A stretch of 35,384 bases of DNA. Source: an uncultured Bartonella sp. GTDB taxonomy: Bacteria > Pseudomonadota > Alphaproteobacteria > Rhizobiales > Rhizobiaceae. The notes below the pieces were generated by a model. The model saw only the letters and a program-made list of their open reading frames with translations. It was not told the DNA's origin and searched no databases. Below, in pieces: positions 7,191 to 15,306 of the stretch. Location of the stretch: positions 1 to 35,384 of the forward strand of contig CALTWN010000008.1 of the NCBI GenBank assembly GCA_943913205.1, in the 5' to 3' direction. Position numbers and translations under genes: made by a program. Position 1 is the first letter of the stretch; every line of letters starts with the position of its first letter.

Positions 7191-9617
7191 TTAAAATGTA
7201 CTTAAAAAAGCTTCTTTTTGCTCGCTTTTTGGCACAAATTGTTCTGATAAATCTTCTTCTAGTACCTTAATAGGCTTAATTAATGCATGTCGAAGCACTT
7301 GATTCGCATGCGAAACCGGAATAATATTTATATCTTTTTTAGTGTTTTCAGATATTTCAACTAGATCTTTAACGTTATCTTCAGGTATTAGAACAGTTTT
7401 TATACCACCACGCTTTGCCGCTAATAATTTTTCTTTTAAACCACCAATAGGTAGAACCCGCCCACGTAAAGTTATCTCACCTGTCATTGCTATATCTTTA
7501 TGTATAGGAATACCAGTTAATATAGAAACAATTGTTGTAAACATAGCTATACCCGCTGATGGTCCATCTTTTGGCGTTGCACCTTCAGGAACGTGAACAT
7601 GAATATCATGTTTTTCAAAAATTGTCTCATCTATGCCTAATTCAGCAGCTTGTGAACGAACATAAGAAGAAGCTGCGCTTATAGATTCTTTCATAACATC
7701 GCGTAGATTGCCGGTAATTATCATTTTACCCTTACCGCGCACTAATACACCCTCAATAGTTAACAGTTCGCCCCCCACTTGCGTCCAAGCTAAACCTGTT
7801 ACTACACCAACCTTATTTTCACCTTCAATTTGCCCATATCTATACCGTTTTACGCCTAAATAATCCGCTAAATTCTCTGGCGTTACCTCAACATTAGTAA
7901 TTTTTTCTTTTAGCATTTTTGTTACTGTCTTACGCCCTAACTTCATTAGTTCGCGTTCTAGTGAGCGCACCCCAGATTCTTTAGTGTAATATTGAATAAC
8001 ATTTAAAATAGCCTCATCGCTTATCATAAATTCTTTAGCTGTTAAAACATGTTCTTTCAACATTTTAGGCAATAAATATTTTTTCGCTATTTCTAGTTTT
8101 TCGTCTTCACTATATCCAGAAAGTCTAATAATTTCCATACGATCTAAAAGCGCAGCAGGCATGTCTAAAGTATTTGCCGTAGTTATGAACATAACATCTG
8201 ATAAATCATACTCAACTTCCAAATAGTGATCTACATAGGTGCGATTTTGTTCTGGATCGAGCACCTCCAACAAAGCAGACGCAGGATCGCCACGAAAATC
8301 TTTTCCCATTTTATCGATTTCATCTAACAAAAATAGTGGATTAGCTTTTTTAGCCTTTTTCATCGACTGAATAATTTTTCCTGGCATAGCACCAATATAA
8401 GTACGACGATGGCCGCGTATTTCAGCTTCATCACGAACACCGCCTAAGGCTATTTTAACATACTCTCTACCAGTTGCTTTGGCTATTGATCTTGCTAAAG
8501 AAGTTTTACCAACCCCCGGCGGACCAACAAAACATAAAATAGATCCTTTAATTTTATTTGCACGATTTTGTACCGCCAAATATTCAATAACACGTAATTT
8601 AACTTCTTCTAACCCGAAATGAGCTTTATCTAATGTTGATTGAGCAAAATCTAAATCGCATTTTATTTTAGATTTTTTGCCCCATGGTAAACTTAATAGC
8701 CAATCTAAATAATTACGTAAAATACTAGATTCAGGAGACATTACAGATATAGAACTAAGCTTTTTAAGTTCTAATTTTGCTTTTTCTAGGGCCTCAGCAG
8801 AAAGTTTTGTTTTTTCAATACGTTTTTCAAAGTCAAAAAATTCATCACCCTGTTGCGATGAATCTCCTAATTCTTTTTGAATTGCCTTAATTTGTTCATG
8901 TAAATAATATTCTCTTTGCGTTTTTTCCATTTGTTTTTTTACACGAGAACGAATACGTTTTTCTATATTTAATATTGAGGTTTCGCCTTCCATAAATCCA
9001 AGGGTTTTTTCTAACCTAGTATTAACGGATATAGTCTCCAACATTTTTTGCTTATCTTTAAGCTTAATTTCTAAATTAGCCACAACAAGGTCGCATATTC
9101 TTGATGGCTCTTCAAGTTGTGATATAGAAGCAATTAATTCACTAGGAATTTTTCTATTTACTCTTGCATATTTTTCAAAATCTTTCGCAACAGAACGAGC
9201 AAGAGCTTTAGCTTCAAACTCATCATCAACTTTATCTTCTAAAATATCTATTTTTGCTTTAAAAGATGATTCAGAATTAATAAATTCAGCAATTTTTACT
9301 CTTTTAAGACCTTCTACTAGTATTTTTACAGTACCATCTGGTAAACGCAGCAACTGCATAATATTGGCAAGTACACCAAAAGTAAACATATCTTTCGGCT
9401 CAGGGTCGTCAATAATACTATCTTTTTGCGTAACTAAAACTACATAATTATCATTATGCGTAGCCTCTTCTAAGCTTTGAATAGATTTTTCTCTACCAAC
9501 AAAGATTGGCGCTATCATTCGTGGAAAAACAACTATATCGCGTAAAGGCAAAACTGAAACAATATTGCCTGCTAAGTTTTTTACATCCACGTTTAATGTT
9601 TCTATTTCTTTTTGCAT
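7191..9617 (-). CDS. lon: ATP-dependent Lon protease (LonA)
   Basis: Lon is a cytosolic hexameric AAA+ serine protease that removes misfolded and regulatory proteins. About 808 residues comprise the N-terminal substrate domain (VLPLRDIVVFPRMIAPIFVGR) and coiled region, the AAA+ module with Walker A GPPGVGKT (about 365-372) and Walker B LFLLDEIDK, and the C-terminal protease domain. The catalytic serine is in PKDGPSAGIAM and the lysine in LKEKLLAAKRGG. Two start codons are in frame, at 9623 and 9617. The AAGAGA site abuts the first ATG but sits 6 bases before the second, so I chose 9617. Upstream lies a promoter with a heat-shock-like sequence and a palindrome (9632-9671). Confidence 0.97.
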   Translation of the reverse strand: MQKEIETLNVDVKNLAGNIVSVLPLRDIVVFPRMIAPIFVGREKSIQSLEEATHNDNYVVLVTQKDSIIDDPEPKDMFTFGVLANIMQLLRLPDGTVKILVEGLKRVKIAEFINSESSFKAKIDILEDKVDDEFEAKALARSVAKDFEKYARVNRKIPSELIASISQLEEPSRICDLVVANLEIKLKDKQKMLETISVNTRLEKTLGFMEGETSILNIEKRIRSRVKKQMEKTQREYYLHEQIKAIQKELGDSSQQGDEFFDFEKRIEKTKLSAEALEKAKLELKKLSSISVMSPESSILRNYLDWLLSLPWGKKSKIKCDLDFAQSTLDKAHFGLEEVKLRVIEYLAVQNRANKIKGSILCFVGPPGVGKTSLARSIAKATGREYVKIALGGVRDEAEIRGHRRTYIGAMPGKIIQSMKKAKKANPLFLLDEIDKMGKDFRGDPASALLEVLDPEQNRTYVDHYLEVEYDLSDVMFITTANTLDMPAALLDRMEIIRLSGYSEDEKLEIAKKYLLPKMLKEHVLTAKEFMISDEAILNVIQYYTKESGVRSLERELMKLGRKTVTKMLKEKITNVEVTPENLADYLGVKRYRYGQIEGENKVGVVTGLAWTQVGGELLTIEGVLVRGKGKMIITGNLRDVMKESISAASSYVRSQAAELGIDETIFEKHDIHVHVPEGATPKDGPSAGIAMFTTIVSILTGIPIHKDIAMTGEITLRGRVLPIGGLKEKLLAAKRGGIKTVLIPEDNVKDLVEISENTKKDINIIPVSHANQVLRHALIKPIKVLEEDLSEQFVPKSEQKEAFLSTF

Positions 9618-9631
9618 AATCATTCTCTTTC

Positions 9632-9650
9632 GCTTATATTCTATATAAGC
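9632..9650. repeat. Inverted repeat in the lon promoter region
   Basis: GCTTATA-TTCTA-TATAAGC is a perfect 7-base inverted repeat with a 5-base centre. It covers the predicted -10 and transcription start of lon, so it could be an operator. Alternatively it could form a weak hairpin at the mRNA 5' end. There is no T run, so it is not a terminator of clpX. Confidence 0.5.
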
Positions 9651-9671
9651 ATAATAATCTTAATGTACAAG
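9642..9671 (-). promoter_or_regulatory. Promoter of lon, with heat-shock (sigma-32) resemblance
   Basis: On the minus strand TTGTAC (9670-9665), 17 bases, then TATATA (9647-9642) reads as a sigma-70 promoter. The same region reads as CTTG (9671-9668), 18 bases, CTTATAT (9649-9643), close to the alphaproteobacterial sigma-32 pattern CTTG-N17/18-CyTATnT as I recall it. Heat induction of lon would be expected biologically. Confidence 0.5.
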
Positions 9672-9695
9672 TATAAGTATAATTATAACTACATA

Positions 9696-10976
9696 TTATG
9701 CTACATCTGTATTAATAGTTTCGTCATCATTTTGCTGTTTTTCAGCATAAACCAATAAAGGCGCAACACCTTCATTTACAGTTTCTTTTGTAACTTGCAC
9801 CTCAACAACATTCTCAAGTGATGGCAATTCAAACATAGTATCCATCAAGATTTTCTCCATGATTGAGCGAAGTCCTCTAGCGCCTGTTTTATAGTCAACA
9901 GCTTTTTGTGCGATAGCCTTTAAACCATCATCAGTAAACACTAATTTTACATCTTCCATAGAAAATAAATATTGATATTGTTTAATTAGTGCATTTTTGG
10001 GCTCTTTAAGTATACGCACTAAAGCATCTATATCTAAATCTTCTAGCGTAGCAATAACAGGTAAACGACCTATAAATTCTGGTATTAATCCAAATTTAAC
10101 TAAATCTTCAGTTTGTAAATCAGCTAAAATCTCACTAATCTTTTGATCTTTCGGAGATTTTACATGAGCGTTAAACCCTATTGAAGATTTTTTACCCCGA
10201 AGATTGATGATTTTTTCAATACCAGCAAAAGCACCGCCACATATAAATAAAATATTTGTCGTATCTACATGAACGAATTCTTGTTGGGGGTGCTTACGCC
10301 CGCCATTAGGCGGCACAGAAGCAATAGTACCCTCCATAATTTTCAAAAGCGCTTGTTGTACACCCTCACCTGAAACATCTCGTGTTATAGAGGGGTTATC
10401 AGACTTACGAGTAATTTTATCTACTTCATCTATATAAACAATACCACGCTGTGCTCGCTCTACGTTATAATCTGAGGCTTGTAGTAATTTTAATATAATA
10501 TTTTCTACATCTTCCCCAACATATCCGGCTTCTGTTAGAGTTGTAGCATCTGCCATTGTAAAAGGAACATCAATTATTTTTGCTAATGTCTGTGCCAGGT
10601 AAGTTTTACCGCAGCCTGTAGGACCAACTAATAAAACATTTGATTTAGAAAGCTCTATATCGCCTGAAGATTTAAATAATCTTTTATAATGGTTATGTAC
10701 AGCTACAGAAAGTATTTTTTTAGCTTTATGCTGGCCAATAACATAATCATCTAAAAAAGCTAAAATTTCTTTTGGTGCCGGCACATGTTTAACTTGTTTT
10801 TGATCTACAGCTTTTGTATCTTCAGAAATTATATCTGTACATAGGCTAATACATTCATCGCAAATAAAAACTGTTGGACCAGCAATTAACTTATAAACTT
10901 CATGCTGACTCTTGCCGCAAAATGAACAATAAAGCATTTCTTTTTTATTTCCATCGCTATCATTATTTTTGCTCAT
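9696..10976 (-). CDS. clpX: ATP-dependent unfoldase subunit ClpX
   Basis: ClpX is the AAA+ hexamer that recognises, unfolds and feeds substrates into ClpP; in alphaproteobacteria it is also central to cell-cycle proteolysis. The 426 residues begin with a four-cysteine zinc domain (CSFCGKSQ...ICDEC, about 17-41), then the AAA+ module with Walker A GPTGCGKT (about 117-124), Walker B IVYIDEVDKI, the pore-loop region GYVGEDVE, and the sensor region RGLRSIMEKIL. Just after the second AAA+ strand there is the conserved loop ending in RGKKSSIGF, close to the ClpP-docking IGF tripeptide. AAGGAAA precedes the ATG. It follows clpP after 17 bases and is very likely co-transcribed with it. Confidence 0.97.
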   Translation of the reverse strand: MSKNNDSDGNKKEMLYCSFCGKSQHEVYKLIAGPTVFICDECISLCTDIISEDTKAVDQKQVKHVPAPKEILAFLDDYVIGQHKAKKILSVAVHNHYKRLFKSSGDIELSKSNVLLVGPTGCGKTYLAQTLAKIIDVPFTMADATTLTEAGYVGEDVENIILKLLQASDYNVERAQRGIVYIDEVDKITRKSDNPSITRDVSGEGVQQALLKIMEGTIASVPPNGGRKHPQQEFVHVDTTNILFICGGAFAGIEKIINLRGKKSSIGFNAHVKSPKDQKISEILADLQTEDLVKFGLIPEFIGRLPVIATLEDLDIDALVRILKEPKNALIKQYQYLFSMEDVKLVFTDDGLKAIAQKAVDYKTGARGLRSIMEKILMDTMFELPSLENVVEVQVTKETVNEGVAPLLVYAEKQQNDDETINTDVA

Positions 10977-10993
10977 TATGTTTCCTTTTCAAT

Positions 10994-11605
10994 TTAAACA
11001 TCACGTGAGGTTATAACCTCATCTATCAATCCAAAATCTTTAGCTTCTTCTGCAGTCATAAAATGGTCACGATCTAATGTTTTTTCAATAATATCATACT
11101 CCTGACCAGTATGTTTTACATAAACTTCATTTATTCTACGCTTCATTTTTATAATATCTTGCGCGTGGCGCTCAATATCTGATGCTTGGCCTTGATACCC
11201 GCCTGAAGGCTGGTGAACCATTATACGAGCATTAGGCAAAGCGCAGCGCTTACCTTTTGCACCAGCGGTTAGCAAAACCGAACCCATAGATGCAGCCTGC
11301 CCCATACATAGGGTTGAAACTTCGGGTTTGATAAATTGCATTGTATCATAAATAGCCATACCAGCGGTTACAACACCACCTGGAGAATTAATATATAAAT
11401 GTATTTCTTTTGTTGGATCCTCAGCCTCTAAAAATAAAAGTTGCGCATTAATAAGCATTGCCATATTATCTTCAACTGGCCCATTAACAAAAATAATGCG
11501 CTCTTTGAGCAACCGCGAATAAATATCAAAAGCACGCTCACCGCGACCAGTTTGTTCTACAACCATTGGCACAAGATTCATAGTAGACGCCATAGGATTT
11601 CTCAT
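10994..11605 (-). CDS. clpP: ATP-dependent Clp protease proteolytic subunit
   Basis: ClpP forms the tetradecameric serine protease barrel that works with ClpX or ClpA. The 203 residues contain the complete catalytic triad: Ser106 in GQAASMGS, His131 in MVHQPSGG and Asp180 in TLDRDHFM. The handle region and the oxyanion-loop glycines (NSPGGVV, about 73-79) are present. A short leader before LVPMVVEQTGRGERAFDIYS may be processed, as in other ClpPs. AAGAGG lies 5 bases before the ATG at 11605. It leads the clpP-clpX pair. The 67-base AT-rich gap upstream must hold its promoter, but I see no convincing hexamer pair there. Confidence 0.97.
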   Translation of the reverse strand: MRNPMASTMNLVPMVVEQTGRGERAFDIYSRLLKERIIFVNGPVEDNMAMLINAQLLFLEAEDPTKEIHLYINSPGGVVTAGMAIYDTMQFIKPEVSTLCMGQAASMGSVLLTAGAKGKRCALPNARIMVHQPSGGYQGQASDIERHAQDIIKMKRRINEVYVKHTGQEYDIIEKTLDRDHFMTAEEAKDFGLIDEVITSRDV

Positions 11606-11672
11606 TTTTACCTCTTAAACTAAGTTAATATATGAAAAATAAATATAAGTTATGAATATTTATTTAAAAAAA

Positions 11673-12518
11673 CTATCTTTGCTTAAATAACATTGGGATA
11701 GATATGTCATAAAAATTTGCTACTCGCTTTACCGCCCAATGATAAAAACTTCCCGAGATAGGAATTTCACAACTGAACTTTTTTCGGTGAATATGAAACC
11801 CCATAAAATGTTTATCTTCCAAGGGGGCCAAACCATATTCCGTTTTATAAATATTGGCACTTTTACGTGCTGTCCAATAATAAAACGTATTTTTATTTTT
11901 TGCTTGGCTAAAAAAATTATACTTTCTTGCTAACCTAGAAATTCCGTCATTACCAAAAACTGTTATACCTACATAGGGAGGTATTATAGCCTTATTTTGA
12001 ATTTTTAGCAATAGTGGCTTTACATAACGTCTTTTTACACCTAACCATTTTGGTAAAATATCATCACTTGCGATATAGTTACTAAACTCATCAATAATAG
12101 GATTATCTTGCGGTATATACATAACAGAAACGCCTAATCTTTTACGATTTTCTTGTGCTAACCATATTTTATTTACATCAGGCCTGAAAGCTTTGTATAA
12201 ATACAAATCTGTATCAAGCCATAAACCTTTTTGTTTTTTCATCAACATAATACGAAAAAGGTCAGAAAATTGTGCCAAAGTAATATTATTAATATTTTCT
12301 ATAGTGGGATAATAAGGATTAACACGCTTAATCAGCTCTTTACTTAAGATTTTGCTTGCATCACAACTCACCACCCCCTCAGGCACATCCTTTAACTCTT
12401 CATAACTATATAATTTAACTCGCTGACCTGTATGCTGTGCAGCCATAACCATAGAACCTAAACAAATTTTATCTACAGTTCGTAAGCTACCCCCATACCA
12501 AAAGGCGCATATATCCAT
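11673..12518 (-). CDS. GT32-like sugar transferase (Gly_transf_sug, DXD type)
   Basis: A predicted glycosyltransferase of the GT32 / Gly_transf_sug type, which transfers a sugar from a nucleotide donor, often during surface glycan assembly. Visible features are the N-terminal block FWYGGSLRTVDKICLGSM, then VKLYSYEELKDVPEGV, and the helix AQFSDLFRIMLMKKQKGLWL leading into the metal-binding DTD (about residues 102-104). The rest is less conserved. No signal peptide or membrane segment is evident. The ATG at 12518 is preceded by GAG with 7-base spacing. A GTG at 12533 directly abutting the trkA stop is possible but has no Shine-Dalgarno. It follows trkA on the same strand, where hfq commonly sits in relatives. 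Donor, acceptor and pathway cannot be read from the sequence. Confidence 0.72.
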   Translation of the reverse strand: MDICAFWYGGSLRTVDKICLGSMVMAAQHTGQRVKLYSYEELKDVPEGVVSCDASKILSKELIKRVNPYYPTIENINNITLAQFSDLFRIMLMKKQKGLWLDTDLYLYKAFRPDVNKIWLAQENRKRLGVSVMYIPQDNPIIDEFSNYIASDDILPKWLGVKRRYVKPLLLKIQNKAIIPPYVGITVFGNDGISRLARKYNFFSQAKNKNTFYYWTARKSANIYKTEYGLAPLEDKHFMGFHIHRKKFSCEIPISGSFYHWAVKRVANFYDISIPMLFKQR

Positions 12519-12533
12519 AAATTTTCTCAACAC

Positions 12534-13916
12534 CTAATTTTTGATATATTCAAAACTTGTTCTAAATAAATATTCTACCTCATTAACATATGAACCTAGC
12601 GCGAAAATAATTACTCTATCACCAACCTTGATAACCGTGTTAGAATTTGGTTGAATTACCTGCCCTTCACGATATATTGCACCAATTCGTACACCTGGAG
12701 AAAGTTTCAGCTTACTTAAGCTATTGCCCAATAAAGCAGAGGTTTCCAGCACTTGCCCCTCAAAAATCTCGGCCTGAGAATTTGCAACTTGATATACTGA
12801 TAAAATTCGACCGCGACGCATTTGTTGTAAAATTCTTGATATCGTAATAGTACGGGGATTTAAAAGAACATCTATACCAATATTGCGAATAAAATCTTGA
12901 AATATGCTGTTATTTACTAAAGCCATATTACTTTTACAGCCTTGCTGTTTTGCTAAAATAGCACTAAGAACATTGACTTGGTCATTATCTGTAAGGCTAA
13001 TAAAAAGATCGGTTTCTTCAACATTAGCTTCATCTAACAAAGCAACATCCAAAGCGCTACCATGTAAAATTTTTGTTTTTAATAAATTACCACTAATTTT
13101 TTGTGCTCTATCTCTATTCTGTTCTATTATAGATATTTTACATTTTAAATTAGCTTCTTCTAACCTTTTTGCTACATATAACCCTACATTGCCGCCACCA
13201 GCTATTAATATTCTGCCAATTTTTTTCTCAGAATGTCCAAATAACTTAAAAACTCGCGAAACTTTATCTTTATTAGCAACTAAATAAACAATATCGCCTG
13301 CAGCAAGCTCAATATCGCTATGAGCTATTTGTACTTCACCTTCTCTTTTTATAGCTACTACTGTTGTTTCTATATCAGGAAATAATTCAGTTAATCGCCG
13401 CAACGCAGTACCCAAAACTGGGCAATTATGTAAACATTCTAACCCTAGAGCTACAATTTTATTATTAGCAAAGCTTAAAACATCTATAGCATCTTGCAAA
13501 GTTAAACGTTTAAACACCATATCTGCTAGCTCTATTTCTGGGGAAATAATAACATCTATAGGAAATTTATCATTTGAGAATAATGAATTATATTCAGTAC
13601 GTAAATAATCTTGGGCTCTTATACGCGCAATTTTAATAGGTATGTTAAATAAAAATGAAGCAATCTGACAAGTAACAATATTTATCTCATCACTATAGGT
13701 TACCACAATAATCATGTCGGCATCGCCAGCTCCAGCTTCTTCCAATATATGTGGGTGCGATGCATAGCCTATAATGCCTCTTACATCAAGCTTATTACAT
13801 GTTTGCTCTATAAGATTAGGGCAAATATCTATAACCGTAACATCATGTCCTTCCTTTGTTAGCCTATCGGCTATGCCAAAACCCACCTGACCTACGCCAC
13901 AAATTATAACTCGCAT
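12534..13916 (-). CDS. trkA: Trk potassium uptake system regulatory subunit TrkA
   Basis: TrkA is the cytosolic NAD(H)/ATP-binding gating subunit of the Trk potassium channel complex. The 460 residues show the usual duplication: RCK_N 1 with CGVGQVGFGIA (about 6-16) and acidic residue D31 in VTVIDICP, RCK_C 1 (about 130-215), RCK_N 2 with the Rossmann motif IAGGGNVGLYVAKRLEE (about 237-253), and RCK_C 2 to the end. GTG at 13919 and ATG at 13916 are both in frame. AGGG is 6 bases before the ATG and only 3 before the GTG, so ATG was chosen. It lies 14 bases behind ntrX in the ntrY-ntrX-trkA order typical of Rhizobiales. No trkH partner is in the window. Confidence 0.95.
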   Translation of the reverse strand: MRVIICGVGQVGFGIADRLTKEGHDVTVIDICPNLIEQTCNKLDVRGIIGYASHPHILEEAGAGDADMIIVVTYSDEINIVTCQIASFLFNIPIKIARIRAQDYLRTEYNSLFSNDKFPIDVIISPEIELADMVFKRLTLQDAIDVLSFANNKIVALGLECLHNCPVLGTALRRLTELFPDIETTVVAIKREGEVQIAHSDIELAAGDIVYLVANKDKVSRVFKLFGHSEKKIGRILIAGGGNVGLYVAKRLEEANLKCKISIIEQNRDRAQKISGNLLKTKILHGSALDVALLDEANVEETDLFISLTDNDQVNVLSAILAKQQGCKSNMALVNNSIFQDFIRNIGIDVLLNPRTITISRILQQMRRGRILSVYQVANSQAEIFEGQVLETSALLGNSLSKLKLSPGVRIGAIYREGQVIQPNSNTVIKVGDRVIIFALGSYVNEVEYLFRTSFEYIKN

Positions 13917-13933
13917 CACTATCCCTGCTTTTT

Positions 13934-15304
13934 CTAATCTTTATAATGTATATTTAAGAGTTTGAGTTTGCGATGCAAGGCTGAACGCTCCATACCAATA
14001 TTATCTGCCGTTTTTGATATATTTCCAGAAAACATCTCAATTTTAGAAATAATATATTTTTTCTCAAACAACTCACGTGCTTCTCGTAGTGGCATAGCCA
14101 TAAGATTTTCGTTATTTTTCGTTATTTCTTGGGATAATGGATCGCAAATTTCTATAGGAATCATATCAGCTGTAATTGGCTTTTCAGAGGCTGAGTCGCC
14201 AGCTAAAATAAGCAATCTTTCTATATTATTGCGCAATTGACGAACATTTCCTGGCCAATTATAATTTTGTAAAATTTTTATAGCATCATCAGCAAAAGAC
14301 CTAGGCTTAATTCTTTGCATTAGAGATATTTGATTTACAAAATAATTTATCAATTGCGGAATATCTTCACGCCTATCTTCTAAAGCGGGTATAATAATTG
14401 GTACAACAGCTAAGCGATTATACAAATCTTTTTTTATTATACCTTTATTTACTAACTCATTTATATTTGCTGAGCTAGCGCTTATAACCCTCACATCTAC
14501 TTTTAAGTCCTCTAAACCATTTTTTCGTTTAAAGCTATTTATAGTTAACCACTTTAAAAGTTTATTTTGTAACTCTATAGGAATATCCGATAACTCATCT
14601 ATATATAAAGTTCCTTTGTGCGCTTCCTCAATGAGACCAATCTTTTTCTTATCAAATTCAAGCTCCACACCAAACAATTCATCTTCTAAATTGTCTTTTG
14701 AAATACCTCCCGCATTCATAATAACAAACGGATGCTTAGCTCTGTTTGACTTTGCATGTATGGAACGCGCTACATTTTCTTTACCGGCACCTGATGGGGC
14801 TAACAGCATAATACGGCTATTTGTTGCGGCTACCTTATCGATATTATGCCGCAACTTTTTCATGGCAGCAGAATCGCCAATAAGATCTATAGAAGACATA
14901 TTTTGCTTTTTTAATTCATTAACCTGGTTACGAAGAATTGAGGTTTCAAGCGCACGTTCAGTTGCTAGCAATAATCTATCAGAATTAAAAGGTTTTTCAA
15001 TAAAATCATATGCACCGCGCTTGATGGCATTTACAGCGGTTTCTATTGTACCGTGTCCTGAAATCATGATAACGGGAATATCAGGATAGTTATTTTTTAT
15101 AAAATTAAGTAGAGCCAAACCATCCATTCGGCTACCCTCCAGCCAAATATCTAAAAATATAAGTTTAGGCTGAGAGTTTTTTAAGCTAGAAATAACCTGC
15201 TCAGCTGTACCGCAGGTTTGCGTTCTATAACCTTCATCATTTAAGATACCAGCAACTAATTCTCTAATATCTGCTTCATCGTCTATTACAAGTATATCTG
15301 GCAT
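13934..15304 (-). CDS. ntrX: Response regulator NtrX (NtrC family)
   Basis: NtrX is the response regulator of the NtrY/NtrX pair, tied to nitrogen metabolism, respiration and redox control in alphaproteobacteria. The 456 residues comprise a receiver domain with acidic pair D8/D9, phospho-acceptor Asp52 (IFLDIW) and Lys104, an AAA+ domain with Walker A APSGAGKE (169-176) and Walker B LYIDE (233-237), and a C-terminal Fis-type helix-turn-helix (NISKTADNIGMERSALHRKL). The sigma-54-contact GAFTGA loop is absent: ELFGVELEFDKKKIGLIEEA runs straight through. As I recall, this is normal for alphaproteobacterial NtrX, which need not work with sigma-54. It starts 2 bases after the ntrY stop with GGA inside the ntrY end, so translation is probably coupled. 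Confidence 0.94.
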   Translation of the reverse strand: MPDILVIDDEADIRELVAGILNDEGYRTQTCGTAEQVISSLKNSQPKLIFLDIWLEGSRMDGLALLNFIKNNYPDIPVIMISGHGTIETAVNAIKRGAYDFIEKPFNSDRLLLATERALETSILRNQVNELKKQNMSSIDLIGDSAAMKKLRHNIDKVAATNSRIMLLAPSGAGKENVARSIHAKSNRAKHPFVIMNAGGISKDNLEDELFGVELEFDKKKIGLIEEAHKGTLYIDELSDIPIELQNKLLKWLTINSFKRKNGLEDLKVDVRVISASSANINELVNKGIIKKDLYNRLAVVPIIIPALEDRREDIPQLINYFVNQISLMQRIKPRSFADDAIKILQNYNWPGNVRQLRNNIERLLILAGDSASEKPITADMIPIEICDPLSQEITKNNENLMAMPLREARELFEKKYIISKIEMFSGNISKTADNIGMERSALHRKLKLLNIHYKD

Positions 15305-15306
15305 AT

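Noticed and set aside
9632..9650. The lon inverted repeat as a terminator
   Set aside because: It lies upstream of lon and downstream of clpX, but no T run follows on the minus strand and the stem is AT-rich.
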